A DNA stretch of 64,000 nt. Source: Actinocrinis puniceicyclus. GTDB lineage: Bacteria > Actinomycetota > Actinomycetes > Streptomycetales > Catenulisporaceae. Of the stretch, positions 28,655-37,117 are shown piece after piece. The stretch lies in the NCBI RefSeq assembly GCF_018283645.1, contig NZ_JAGSXH010000007.1:1-64000 (forward strand), written 5' to 3'. Position 1 is the stretch's first letter, and every line of letters starts with the position of its first letter. A program made the position numbers and the translations under genes. Under the pieces are notes generated by a model that was not told the origin of the DNA, did not search any database, and saw only the letters and a program-made list of their open reading frames with translations.

Positions 28655-29206
28655 ATGGATCTCGCGACTCAACTTGTAACGATCGTCGGCGTTCTCGTGG
28701 GCGCTCTGTCGACGTACGTTGCGAGTTACCTCGTGGAACGCGGCAAGGATCGTCGCGGCCTCGCGCTGCGGTGGGATGAACGCAAGCTAGACACGTACGT
28801 GTCTTACGTCGCTCACGTGCGTGACGTGATCTATGCCGCGGTGCTGCTCTTCGAGTCCAGAGAGGGTCTGCGGACGATCGACAAGACGATTGATCAGCTC
28901 ACTCTGGGACTCATTGATGCGGAGCGGTCGCGCGCCCTGCTGTTTGAACAGCTCGTGTTGCTCGGCGGCGCTGAGGTCGTCGACGCTGGCCATGAGCTGA
29001 ATCGGGCCGTGCTGGCGATCGACTGGCGGGCGCGCGAACTCACTGATGAGGACCTGCCGGGCTGGCGGGCGCTGCACGTTCGCGCGTTCCAGCTGATCAA
29101 CGAGTTTCACAACGCTGCGCGCTCAGATCTCGGCGTGCGGGGCGAACTGGCTGCCGACCACTCGGGGCTGACGCTCAACCTGCCGTCGGCGCGGCAGGAC
29201 TCGTGA
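28655..29206 (+). CDS. Membrane-anchored hypothetical protein
   Basis: The 183-residue protein starts MDLATQLVTIVGVLVGALSTYVASYLVERGKDRR: one N-terminal membrane segment (about 5-27) followed by a charged, helical cytoplasmic part. This layout is common in actinomycete mobile elements and prophages, with unknown role. The stop overlaps the 3' end of the convergent glycosyltransferase gene by 32 bases. The ribosome site (GAGGCAAAGG) is acceptable. Confidence 0.75.
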   Translation: MDLATQLVTIVGVLVGALSTYVASYLVERGKDRRGLALRWDERKLDTYVSYVAHVRDVIYAAVLLFESREGLRTIDKTIDQLTLGLIDAERSRALLFEQLVLLGGAEVVDAGHELNRAVLAIDWRARELTDEDLPGWRALHVRAFQLINEFHNAARSDLGVRGELAADHSGLTLNLPSARQDS

Positions 29207-29957
29207 CGCTCGCCGGCTGCTGCTTTGCCAGTTCAGCGATGGCGTCGGCGCGCTCGCTGATCAACTGCATGCGCAGGGTCCACGTGGTCGCCTCCTTGTG
29301 CTCGGGCTGGGCCGAGACCTGGCCGGGCCATTTGCGGTAGAGCAAGCCGACTTCGCCGATGAAGTAGCCGGTACCGAGCATGCTCGCGGCAATCAGCATC
29401 CCGGTGTCATCGGAGCCGGGTACGGACATCCACCCGCCGACAGCTGTGACCAGGTTGCGGCGGATGCACACGGTCGTGGGGTGCACGGGCAGCCGGTAGT
29501 TGTGCTCGCGCCAGTGCTTCAGGATCTGGCCCGGATACAGGCGGCCGGTCGGCGGGTCGTTGTCGAAGCCGATAGTCGAGCCGTCCGGCATGAGGTCGAG
29601 CACGCGGGAAGTGGTCCATTGAACGTCGGGCTTGGCTTCGAGCACTGCGATATCGCGGGCAAGAGAGCCCGTGGTGAGCTGGTCGTCCTGGTCTAGGTTC
29701 TTGATCAGGTGACCCTTAGCGCGGGCGAGAGCAAGGTTCCGCGTGATCGCCACACCACCGTGCGGGTTGAACCCGAAACTGATGCGCTCATCGTCGGGCA
29801 GGATCGCTCGGGCGCGTCCCGTCTCGCCGTCCTCTTGTACGACCCATTCCCATTGCCAGCCGGCCGGGAGGTCTTGCGCGGCGAGTGCGTCGTATGCGGC
29901 TGTCAGGTACTCCGGTTCTGGCTGGTAGACCGGCGTGAGTACAGAGATGGTGTTCAT
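29175..29957 (-). CDS. Family 2 glycosyltransferase
   Basis: The 260-residue protein has the GT-A fold start ISVLTPVYQPEPEYLTAAYDAL, then FNPHGGVAITRNLALARAKG and the metal-binding acidic motif NLDQDDQL, followed by an acceptor-side region with TGYFIGEVGLLYRKWPG. It would transfer a sugar from a nucleotide donor; the acceptor is unknown. No membrane segment is present. The gene overlaps the upstream GntR regulator by four bases, so the repressor and the transferase are translated together. It is unusual cargo for a conjugative element. Confidence 0.85.
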   Translation of the reverse strand: MNTISVLTPVYQPEPEYLTAAYDALAAQDLPAGWQWEWVVQEDGETGRARAILPDDERISFGFNPHGGVAITRNLALARAKGHLIKNLDQDDQLTTGSLARDIAVLEAKPDVQWTTSRVLDLMPDGSTIGFDNDPPTGRLYPGQILKHWREHNYRLPVHPTTVCIRRNLVTAVGGWMSVPGSDDTGMLIAASMLGTGYFIGEVGLLYRKWPGQVSAQPEHKEATTWTLRMQLISERADAIAELAKQQPASVTSPAAPTAG

Positions 29958-30751
29958 GCGGTCTCCCAGCGCTCGAGCGTGGTCGTGTAGATGAACTCGG
30001 TTCGGTCTCCGGGCAGGATGACATACGCGACTTCAGCTACGTGGCCTGCGGTGTCGACGGACGTGCGCTTGAGTTCGAACACCGAGACGCCCTGTGCGTC
30101 GATGCCGAGTTGTTCCGCCTCGTCGGCCAGTGGCGGCCGGGCTGTGATCTCGTCGGTGATGCGGTCGACTTCGATTCCGAGCGTGCTGAGCTGGTGCTGA
30201 GTGCCGCCTGGCCACGGCTCGTTGTTCTGGTCCAGTAGCGCCGGATTCTGTGCGGCCACGTCGTAGACGAGATAGGAGCGCGAAAGGCTGATCGGCGCGC
30301 TCTCGTGCCGGGATGTGGTGCGGTAGGTACGCAGGAGCATGCGAGTTCCGGGCTCGACCTTGAAGTCCTCGGCCAGCTGCTCATCTGCAGGGATGTCGTC
30401 GTATTCGGCGGAGAACTTCAGGTCGTCGTATGTCAGGCCTGTGTCCTGCTCGGTGGCTCCGGTCGCTCGGCGCTGTTCCTCGGGCAGGTGTACGCGCGCC
30501 TTCTCCCATTGATAGCGCTCAGGTGTCCTGCGCACCGGAGTACGGGCACTGCGGACGTATCGGCCTTTGCCGTGTCGAGTAATGATCAGGCCTTCGGCGC
30601 GAAGCACGCTGAGAGCTTGCCTGGCGGTCGGGATCGTGACGCCGTATTCCTCGGCGAGCTTCGATTCTGGGTCTAGCTGCTCACCGGGTGCGAGCGATCC
30701 GCTCATGATCTTCTGTCGCAGCTCGGCTGCGATCCGCTCGTACTTGGCCAT
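29954..30751 (-). CDS. GntR-family regulator with UTRA domain (KorSA/TraR-like)
   Basis: The 265-residue protein has an N-terminal winged helix (MAKYERIAAELRQKIMSGSLAPGEQL to RHGKGRYV) and a C-terminal UTRA-type ligand domain (about 100-260). GntR/UTRA proteins such as KorSA of pSAM2 silence transfer and replication genes of AICEs. It is divergent from the SCO3933-like gene, with an inverted repeat between them. I chose the start at 30751 (MAKYERIA); an ATG eight codons upstream is possible. Confidence 0.88.
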   Translation of the reverse strand: MAKYERIAAELRQKIMSGSLAPGEQLDPESKLAEEYGVTIPTARQALSVLRAEGLIITRHGKGRYVRSARTPVRRTPERYQWEKARVHLPEEQRRATGATEQDTGLTYDDLKFSAEYDDIPADEQLAEDFKVEPGTRMLLRTYRTTSRHESAPISLSRSYLVYDVAAQNPALLDQNNEPWPGGTQHQLSTLGIEVDRITDEITARPPLADEAEQLGIDAQGVSVFELKRTSVDTAGHVAEVAYVILPGDRTEFIYTTTLERWETA

Positions 30752-30790
30752 CTGATGCCTCCTCGCGTCCCTCACACATTAGCTCCTCAA

Positions 30791-30840
30791 TAGGACTTGA
30801 CGACAACCAGACGGTCCGTCACTATCGAATCAGAGTCCTA
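30791..30840. promoter_or_regulatory. Candidate operator between gntR and the transfer operon
   Basis: The divergent promoter region holds TAGGACT (30791-30797) and its complement AGTCCTA (30834-30840), with a near-perfect palindrome GACGGTCCGTC (30810-30820) midway. The symmetry around the centre suits a dimeric GntR repressor that controls both directions. Confidence 0.45.
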
Positions 30841-30875
30841 AAGAGAACTAGACGTATAGATGACTGGAGAAGCTT

Positions 30876-31193
30876 GTGTTGATTGTTCCGCTTGACCCGA
30901 CTCGCCCGCTGATCGCGATGGGCGGGGCCGCACCGCAGGTGGACCGGGAGACCGGTGCTCAGGCGCTGGACCGCAACACCAAGGAGCCGCTGTATGACGT
31001 GCAGGTCGTCATGCCCACCGACGACGGGCAGCCGCTGGCGATGCGGGTGACGGTGCCGCAGTCCGGGTTGGCCGAGCAGGTGGAGTTGGGCTCGATGGTC
31101 AAGGCCGCGGGGCTGACGCTGGTGACCGACGTAAAGAACGGTAAGGCCTGGTACATGTACCGGGCTTCCGCTCTGACGGTTGTGCGGGGCTGA
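30876..31193 (+). CDS. SCO3933-family regulatory protein
   Basis: The 105-residue protein starts with GTG (MLIVPLDPTRPLIAMGGAAP) and contains YDVQVVMPTDDGQPLAMRVTVP. This matches the SCO3933 family, a small protein conserved as the first gene of AICE transfer operons in Streptomyces; the molecular role is not settled. It is followed after three bases by the small membrane gene. Confidence 0.8.
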   Translation: MLIVPLDPTRPLIAMGGAAPQVDRETGAQALDRNTKEPLYDVQVVMPTDDGQPLAMRVTVPQSGLAEQVELGSMVKAAGLTLVTDVKNGKAWYMYRASALTVVRG

Positions 31194-31196
31194 GCC

Positions 31197-31412
31197 GTGC
31201 TGCTGCTGGTTCTGCTTGTGGTGGTGCCGGTCGCCGTGGTGTTCGCCGCCCGGCGGCTGGCCGGCCACCCCATGGTGCTGGTCGGCCGCGATTTGGCGGT
31301 CTCGGTGTTCCTGGTGGGTCGGTTCGTGTACCGGGCGGCCCGGTTGCTGGTCCGGTTCATTGTGGGGGAGGTGCGCTCATGGCAGATCTCGCGTTCGTCG
31401 TTCCGGGCGTGA
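31197..31412 (+). CDS. Small membrane protein of the transfer operon
   Basis: The 71-residue protein has one or two hydrophobic segments (about 2-18 and 27-45) with Arg-rich flanks. The start is GTG, three bases after the previous stop, and the last 34 bases overlap the translocase gene. Small membrane proteins at this place are typical of AICEs and may help the translocase at the membrane; that is inference. Confidence 0.75.
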   Translation: MLLLVLLVVVPVAVVFAARRLAGHPMVLVGRDLAVSVFLVGRFVYRAARLLVRFIVGEVRSWQISRSSFRA

Positions 31413-32713
31413 TCGCCGCTGCTCCGATGCTGGTGACCTCGGTGTCCGCGGTGAGGTATGTGCGGGCCGATCGGCTCGGGCGGGCGGTGTTGCGTAAGGG
31501 CTGGCGTATCCGGTTCACCTGGCGTCGTACCGCGCTGCGCTGCGGCCTGTATCAAGCCGACCAGGCGGCCCCGGCCGGCGGAGAGACGCTGATGATGCGT
31601 TCGCGTGACCGGCTGCTGATCCCGCGCATCGCCGTCGCTCCCGGACCGAACGGCCTGACGGTGAGCGTCAAGACGGTGGGTCAGGTCGGGTTGGAGGACT
31701 TCGAACGTTCCGCCGACGACCTGGCCAACGCCTGGCGCGTGCGCTACCTGGAAGCCTCGCCAGCCCGGCCCGGGTACCTGACGCTGCGGGTCGTGCTGCG
31801 TGACGCGCTGCGCCAGCGCACGCTCTTCGTTCCCTCCCCGGATGCCCCGGTGGACCTGCGCACGTGGGTTCTCGGCGTCGGCCGCGACGGGCAACCGGTG
31901 AAGGTGCGTACCGCGGAGGTCTCCGGCATCGCGGTGGGCGGCCTGTCCGGCTACGGCAAGACCAGCCTTGTCTACCACCGCTTCGCCACCCTCGCACCGT
32001 CGCCGCTGGTGCAGTTCGCGCTGATCGACGGCAAGGACTTCGAACTGTCCGACCTTAAGGCCCGCGCCTACCTGCACTGCGGCGACGACCTGGACCGGGC
32101 GCACCACATCGTCTCGCAGGTGCACGCCCTGTACACCGACCGGAAGAACGCGATTCGCGCCGTGCTGCGCCGACGCTCCTTCTGGGCCGGTGACCCGATC
32201 GAGGCATGGCCGCTGACCGTGCTGGTGATCGATGAGGCACACACCTTCCTGCACGAGACCAAGAGCACCGACCCGGGCGCGAAGGACCGCAACAACCGGG
32301 TGCGCGACATCGTCGGGATGCTCGACGAACTGGTGCGCAAAGGCCGCACCGTCGGCATTCAAGTCATGCTGCTGACCCAGAAGCCGACCGGGGAGGCGAT
32401 CCCGACCACGATCCGGGATAACTGCCAGATCGCGCTGTCCTTCGCGCAGCGCTCCAAGGAAGCCGCGATCGCCGCGCTCGGCGACGACATCAACGACTAC
32501 CCGCACGCCCACCCGCGCCGCCTGCAAGACCCCGCCTATGTCGGCGTGGTCTCGGTCCTGGCGGAGGGCCGCCCCGGCTACAGCCTCGCCCGCATCCCGT
32601 ACGTGACCGACCGCGACGCGATCGCCCTTGCGGCCTCGACCGCGCACCTGACCGCCGACCCGCGCCGGCTGCTGGCCGCCGCGCTCGCCCCGGCCGACAC
32701 CATCCCCGCCTAA
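31379..32713 (+). CDS. FtsK/SpoIIIE-type conjugal DNA translocase (TraB/TraSA-like)
   Basis: The 444-residue ATPase has a Walker A GGLSGYGKTS at about residues 187-196 and Walker B VLVIDEAH near 281-288. One hydrophobic N-terminal segment (about 5-22) is followed by a soluble domain. In actinomycete elements one such hexameric translocase moves double-stranded DNA between hyphae without a type IV secretion system. The size is near that of TraSA of pSAM2, and it is the key transfer gene of element 2. Confidence 0.9.
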   Translation: MADLAFVVPGVIAAAPMLVTSVSAVRYVRADRLGRAVLRKGWRIRFTWRRTALRCGLYQADQAAPAGGETLMMRSRDRLLIPRIAVAPGPNGLTVSVKTVGQVGLEDFERSADDLANAWRVRYLEASPARPGYLTLRVVLRDALRQRTLFVPSPDAPVDLRTWVLGVGRDGQPVKVRTAEVSGIAVGGLSGYGKTSLVYHRFATLAPSPLVQFALIDGKDFELSDLKARAYLHCGDDLDRAHHIVSQVHALYTDRKNAIRAVLRRRSFWAGDPIEAWPLTVLVIDEAHTFLHETKSTDPGAKDRNNRVRDIVGMLDELVRKGRTVGIQVMLLTQKPTGEAIPTTIRDNCQIALSFAQRSKEAAIAALGDDINDYPHAHPRRLQDPAYVGVVSVLAEGRPGYSLARIPYVTDRDAIALAASTAHLTADPRRLLAAALAPADTIPA

Positions 32714-32789
32714 CCAATCATCCCCGCAGTTCAGTGCCACGCGCGCAAAGTCCCTACCCGTCCCATGCCTCAACCCGGAAGGAGGCGAC

Positions 32790-32987
32790 ATGCCTCGTAA
32801 GTCAAGGCCCGTCGTTGTCGAGCCGGACCCGTGCCCGGCCTGCCAGGGCTCGGGTCAGACTGCGCAGCCGGTCACCCGTCGTCGCGGCACCGTGCGCGGC
32901 CAGATGGGCGTCTGCCTGGCCTGCCTTGGCACCGGTACCGCTGACAACGCTCCGGCCATTGCCTCGACCGCCCGGCCGCACCTGTAG
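32790..32987 (+). CDS. Small zinc-ribbon-like protein
   Basis: The 65-residue protein has two pairs CPACQGSG and CLACLGTG, a DnaJ-like CxxCxGxG arrangement that should bind zinc. A strong GGAAGGAGG lies six bases before the ATG. Proteins of this type occur in most AICE operons beside spd genes; the function is unknown. Confidence 0.78.
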   Translation: MPRKSRPVVVEPDPCPACQGSGQTAQPVTRRRGTVRGQMGVCLACLGTGTADNAPAIASTARPHL

Positions 32988-33093
32988 ATCCGGCCGCCGC
33001 CGCTGGCCACCAGTCCACGCCCCTCGGCCTGGTGACCGGCGCGACCTACCCGGCTCAACAAACCAACACCCGAACACAGAGAGGAGAACTGAC

Positions 33094-33423
33094 ATGGACG
33101 GCATCGAACTGCTCACCCTGGCCGCCGGCGTCGGTGGCACCCTGACCGGCTTCTTCCTCGGGCTGCGCGTGTGCGGCCCCCGCATCCAGATCGAGTGGAC
33201 CGAGCGTCACCCGCGCGAACTGGCCCAGCAGGTACGCGACGGTGAACTGAACCTCTCCGCACTGACCGAGCACTCCCGCCGCCTGGTACTGGCCGAGCTG
33301 GCCCGGATGGGCAACGGCCTGCCGATCGAGGCCTCCGCGCAGTTCCTGGCCGTCACCGGCATCCAGGGCCGGTACGTCGGCAAGCCGGAACCGCACTGGG
33401 CGCACCGGATCGAGTCCCGCTGA
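33094..33423 (+). CDS. Hypothetical AICE protein (109 residues)
   Basis: The protein begins MDGIELLTLAAGVGGTLTGFFLGLRV, one membrane segment, followed by a helical soluble part with RELAQQVRDGELNLSALTEHSRR. The ribosome site GAGAGGAG precedes the ATG by eight bases. Its stop overlaps the next start (ATGA). I do not recognise a named family. Confidence 0.72.
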   Translation: MDGIELLTLAAGVGGTLTGFFLGLRVCGPRIQIEWTERHPRELAQQVRDGELNLSALTEHSRRLVLAELARMGNGLPIEASAQFLAVTGIQGRYVGKPEPHWAHRIESR

Positions 33424-33671
33424 TGACCGCCCCTACCTGCGCCCTTCAGCTGCCGCTGTTCGCCGAGACCACCGGCGGGCCGGAAGACCGCATCCCCTCG
33501 GACGGGCTCACGCTCGACACCCCCGCCGGCCCGGTCGACCTGGTTGCCGTCCAGCGGGCCCTGGACGGTGAGCGCCTGCACCTCACGCGCGCCGAGCACC
33601 GCTACATCGCCGCCCAGGTCCGCGCACACCTGACCGTGCGCCCCGCCAACCGTAAGGAGGTTGCCAGATGA
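33423..33671 (+). CDS. Hypothetical AICE protein (82 residues)
   Basis: The protein has a Pro/Leu-rich N-terminus and a C-terminal helix pair (DLVAVQRALDGERLHLTRAEHRYIAAQVRAHL). It overlaps both neighbours by a few bases, which argues for coupled translation within the operon. No motif or membrane segment is visible. Confidence 0.7.
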   Translation: MTAPTCALQLPLFAETTGGPEDRIPSDGLTLDTPAGPVDLVAVQRALDGERLHLTRAEHRYIAAQVRAHLTVRPANRKEVAR

Positions 33672-34402
33672 CCGCCTTTCGCCGCTTCACCGATGGTGTC
33701 CTGTTCCAGGCCGTGCTGACCGGCTCGCTCTCCTTCTCCCACATCCACGACCTCGCGGCCGTGCACGGACAGTCCGGCTGGAAAGCGTGGCTCTACCCGC
33801 TGTCCGTCGACCTGCTCACCGTGGCCGCCTACCGCAAGCTGACCGCCGCGCGCTCGACCAAGGCCCCTGCCGGCCTGGCCTGGTGCGCCTTCCTGCTCGG
33901 CCTGGCCGCCTCCCTCGCGGCGAACATCCTCGGCGCGTGGCAGAACCCTGACCGGCTAGTCGCAGTCGCCCTCGGCGTCTGGCCCGCCGTCGCCTTCCTC
34001 GTATGCACCCTGCTCACCCACGACCCGACACCCGCCACGGCTCCCGCTCCGGCTCCGGCACGGGCTGATGTTCCGGCCGTGGTCGACGCAACCGCCGCGC
34101 TACCGGTCATTGCTGCCGCTCGGCCGGTCGACTCGATCCGCACGTCGTTGAGCCGTGTCGTCGAGCAGGTCGAGCCGCTGGCCGCACCCGCGCCCGTGGC
34201 CGCTGCCTCGTCGGAGCCGGTGCCCGAACTGCCGGAGGTGTCTCCGAAGTTCCTGGAGTGGGCCCGCCGCGTCGCCGACGAACACCAGACCGTCACCGGA
34301 ACCCCGATCGACCTGACCACCCTGGCCCGCAAGCTGCGCGTCAATCCGCCCCTCGCCCGCGCCGTCCACACGCACCTGCTCACCGGATCGGCAGGTGCCT
34401 GA
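33668..34402 (+). CDS. DUF2637 membrane protein (Spd-like)
   Basis: The 244-residue protein has an N-terminal half with about four membrane segments (ending near residue 118), the layout of DUF2637, and a C-terminal Pro/Ala-rich linker followed by a helical domain (FLEWARRVADEHQTVTGTPIDLTTLARKLRV) that may bind DNA. DUF2637 proteins of conjugative elements are linked to intramycelial spread (pock formation). The ribosome site AAGGAGG precedes the ATG. Confidence 0.82.
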   Translation: MTAFRRFTDGVLFQAVLTGSLSFSHIHDLAAVHGQSGWKAWLYPLSVDLLTVAAYRKLTAARSTKAPAGLAWCAFLLGLAASLAANILGAWQNPDRLVAVALGVWPAVAFLVCTLLTHDPTPATAPAPAPARADVPAVVDATAALPVIAAARPVDSIRTSLSRVVEQVEPLAAPAPVAAASSEPVPELPEVSPKFLEWARRVADEHQTVTGTPIDLTTLARKLRVNPPLARAVHTHLLTGSAGA

Positions 34403-34610
34403 CGTGGCCGACACGACCCAAGCCGTCTATCTGGAGCTGGCCGTACGCGCCCTGGAGAACGGCGACCGCCCCGCCCTCGCCGGAGCGCTCGCGTCCCTCG
34501 ACCCCGCCACCCTCGACCACCTCGCCGCCGTCCTCGCGCACCCCGTGTGGGCAGGGCTTGCCAACCACTACCCGCAAGCTCTCGCGGCCATGCCGCTACC
34601 GCGCCGCTGA
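34395..34610 (+). CDS. Hypothetical AICE protein (71 residues)
   Basis: This short Ala/Leu-rich helical protein starts with GTG at 34395 inside the previous gene (a second GTG at 34404 is an alternative). Its core reads AVYLELAVRALENGDRPALAGALASLDPATLDHLAAVL. No family is recognised, but gene overlap and codon use fit the operon. Confidence 0.65.
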   Translation: MPDVADTTQAVYLELAVRALENGDRPALAGALASLDPATLDHLAAVLAHPVWAGLANHYPQALAAMPLPRR

Positions 34611-34728
34611 CCGGTCCCGTGACCGGTGCGCCCAGGAGGAACGGCCTTTCCTCTCGCCAAAGACAGAACGGCCGTCCCCCCGGGCTCCTCCCACTACCCG
34701 CAAGAGCAGAGATGGAGGTGTTCTCATC

Positions 34729-35505
34729 ATGCCCGAAACCCGCTTCTACCTCGGTGCCCATCACCCCAACTGGCTGAGCCTGGTTGACTTCCCGCTGTTC
34801 ATCTCGCACCGCCGCCTGACCGGACGCGCGACGCTGCCGCGAGCTCGCGCACCCTGGGCGCTGGACTCCGGCGGCTTCACCGAACTGAGCATGTACGGCG
34901 CCTGGCAGACCACACCCGAACAGTACGTCGCCGCCGTACGCCGCTACCGCGACGAAATCGGCCTGCTGACCTGGGCCGCACCGCAAGACCTGATGTGCGA
35001 ACCGTTCATGCTCGCCAAAACCGGCCTGAGCGTCACCGAGCATCAGGCTCGCACCGTCGGCAACTACCTGCGGCTGCGCGAACTCGCCCCGGACCTGCCG
35101 TTCGTCCCCGTTCTGCAAGGCTGGGTGCTGCCCGACTACCTCGCCTGCCTGCGTCGCTACGAGCGTGCCGGAATCGACCTTGCTACGCTTCCGCTGGTCG
35201 GCCTGGGCTCGGTGTGCCGCCGCCAAGCCACCGGACAAATTGCCGCGATCGTCAGTGTCCTGGCCGGTCTCGGCTTGAACCTGCACGGGTTCGGCGTCAA
35301 AACCCTGGGTCTGAGCCACTACGCCGAACACCTGGCCTCGGCCGACTCGATGGCCTGGAGCCTGAACGGCCGTCACACACCTGGGTGCACCCCCACCCAC
35401 CGCAACGAAGCCAACTGCCTGCCCTTCGCGAGCTCCTGGCGCCGACGCATCCTCACCGCGCTGCGCAGCGTGCAACTGAGCCTGCCGGTTGGTGGTGCCG
35501 CGTGA
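34729..35505 (+). CDS. TGT/DpdA-like 7-deazapurine base-exchange protein
   Basis: The 258-residue protein resembles tRNA-guanine transglycosylases. WALDSGGF (D46) matches the DSGGF substrate motif, VLQGW (128-132) and VGLGS (157-161) match the base-recognition strands, HGFGVK (186-191) follows, and Asp206 in SADSMAW is placed like the catalytic Asp. A C-x9-C pair (220, 230) replaces the usual zinc site. Short proteins of this kind in actinomycete elements are annotated as DpdA-like; DpdA puts preQ0 into DNA. No preQ0 genes lie nearby. GGAGGTG is eight bases before the ATG, and the stop overlaps rep. Confidence 0.75.
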   Translation: MPETRFYLGAHHPNWLSLVDFPLFISHRRLTGRATLPRARAPWALDSGGFTELSMYGAWQTTPEQYVAAVRRYRDEIGLLTWAAPQDLMCEPFMLAKTGLSVTEHQARTVGNYLRLRELAPDLPFVPVLQGWVLPDYLACLRRYERAGIDLATLPLVGLGSVCRRQATGQIAAIVSVLAGLGLNLHGFGVKTLGLSHYAEHLASADSMAWSLNGRHTPGCTPTHRNEANCLPFASSWRRRILTALRSVQLSLPVGGAA

Positions 35506-36932
35506 CCGACACCCTCGACCTGGCCGCGCTCGGCTTCCGAAGCGGCGACCTCGGCTCGCTCGTGCGCGTCGTCCAGGCGAAAGACCTGCTCGACCGAGCC
35601 GGGACCTGCGAACGTCCGTTGCGGCTGGTCGGCGGCCGTGACGTGATCGAAGCCACTACCGGAACCCTGCTCGACTCGACCACCGACCAGCAGATCACCG
35701 TCTCGTGCGGCAACCGCCGCGCCTCGGTATGCGGCTACTGCTCCACGCTGTACAAGTTCGACGCCTACAACCTCGTAGCCGCTGGCCTGCGCGGAGGAAA
35801 GAACACCCCCGCCGCCGTCGCCGCGCACCCCCGACTGTTCGTCACCGTCACCGCCCCGTCCTTCGGCCCGGTGCACCTCGGCCCGGACAAGTCCGGCCAG
35901 CTTCGCCCGTGCAAGCCGCGGCGCGACGGCTCCGGCTGCGTTCGTTGGCATCGCGCGGATGACCCGCTGATCGGGACGCCCCTCGATCCGTCCACCTACG
36001 ACTATCAGGGCCATGTCCTGTTCAACGCCATGGCGGGCGCGCTGTGGTCCGCCACCCTGACCGAGATTCGCCGCGCGCTGGCTCGACGCCTCGGCCTACC
36101 CCGCCGCCGCGCCGAGAAGCTGGTACGGGTCAACTTCGCCAAGGTCGCCGAGTACCAGGCGCGCGGCATCGTGCACTTCCACGCGGTCGCCCGCCTCGAC
36201 GGACCGGACGGACCGCTCTCGCCTCCGCCAGCCTGGGCAACCGCTGAACTGCTGGAGCAAGCGATCCGGGAGGGCGTCGCCCGCACCTCGGTCGAGGTGC
36301 CCGAGTCCAAGGCTCTCGGCGCTCCGGTTCTGGCCTGGGGCGAGCAAATCGACGTACGCGCGATCGCCGCCGGGCAGTTCGACCACGCCGACGACCTGAC
36401 GGATGTGCGCGTGGCCCGCTACATCGCCAAGTACGCCACCAAAGCCGCCGAGTCCGCCGGTGTCGAGCTGCCGCCGATGGCCTGCCGTACCTGCGCCGGC
36501 TCCGGCCGCGTCACCCTGCGCACCCTCGACCGACCGGACGCGCTCGTACCCTGCTCCGCCTGCTCAGGCATCGGCCGCACCCTCGACCTGGACCAATGGA
36601 ACCTGACCGACCACGCCCGCCGACTCATCGACACCTGCTGGCAACTCGGCGCCATCCGCGAACTCGAACCGCTCCGGCTGCGCAAGTGGGCTCACATGCT
36701 CGGCTTCCGCGGCCACTTCGCCACTAAATCCCGCACGTACTCGACCACCTTTGGCGCGCTGCGCCAGGAACGCGCCGACCACACAGCACGCCACGACCCG
36801 CTTACCGCCGCACTGGCCGAGTCACCCGACGTACTCGTGATCAACCACTGGAGCTATGCGGGACCGGCGGACGCTTCGGCGTCCTCTCCGATCCCTCGTC
36901 ACATGCCTGACCTGGAGGGGGCCGCGCCATGA
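35502..36932 (+). CDS. Replication initiator of element 2 (RepSA-like)
   Basis: The 476-residue protein has a zinc-type cluster CGNRRASVCGYC (69-80), an HUH-like H225-F-H227 in GIVHFHAVARL, a candidate catalytic Tyr in YIAKYATK (about 307-314), and two CxxCxGxG knuckles (about 328-357). This is the layout of rolling-circle initiators of AICEs such as pSAM2 RepSA. The start GTG overlaps the stop of the DpdA-like gene. The C-terminal 120 residues are duplicated as a remnant in element 1. Confidence 0.88.
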   Translation: MTDTLDLAALGFRSGDLGSLVRVVQAKDLLDRAGTCERPLRLVGGRDVIEATTGTLLDSTTDQQITVSCGNRRASVCGYCSTLYKFDAYNLVAAGLRGGKNTPAAVAAHPRLFVTVTAPSFGPVHLGPDKSGQLRPCKPRRDGSGCVRWHRADDPLIGTPLDPSTYDYQGHVLFNAMAGALWSATLTEIRRALARRLGLPRRRAEKLVRVNFAKVAEYQARGIVHFHAVARLDGPDGPLSPPPAWATAELLEQAIREGVARTSVEVPESKALGAPVLAWGEQIDVRAIAAGQFDHADDLTDVRVARYIAKYATKAAESAGVELPPMACRTCAGSGRVTLRTLDRPDALVPCSACSGIGRTLDLDQWNLTDHARRLIDTCWQLGAIRELEPLRLRKWAHMLGFRGHFATKSRTYSTTFGALRQERADHTARHDPLTAALAESPDVLVINHWSYAGPADASASSPIPRHMPDLEGAAP

Positions 36933-37117
36933 CTGTGACCGACATCGACGCCCTGACGGTGCCTGAGGTGATGGCCGCGCTTCGGGTGGGCCGCCATGCC
37001 GTCTATGACCTGATCCGTTCTCGTCAACTGGCCTCGATCAAGGTCGGGCGTGCCCGGCGCATCCCGGTAACCGCCTTGTCCGCGTACATCACCCGTCGCC
37101 TGGAGGAGCAGTACTGA
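36929..37117 (+). CDS. xis: Excisionase of element 2
   Basis: The 62-residue protein has a MerR/Xis-type helix-turn-helix (LTVPEVMAALRVGRHAVYDLIRSRQLASIKVGRARRIPVTAL). It directs the integrase to excise. It overlaps the rep stop by four bases and the integrase start by one base, the standard rep-xis-int order. The start is an ATG, unlike the damaged counterpart in element 1. Confidence 0.88.
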   Translation: MTVTDIDALTVPEVMAALRVGRHAVYDLIRSRQLASIKVGRARRIPVTALSAYITRRLEEQY

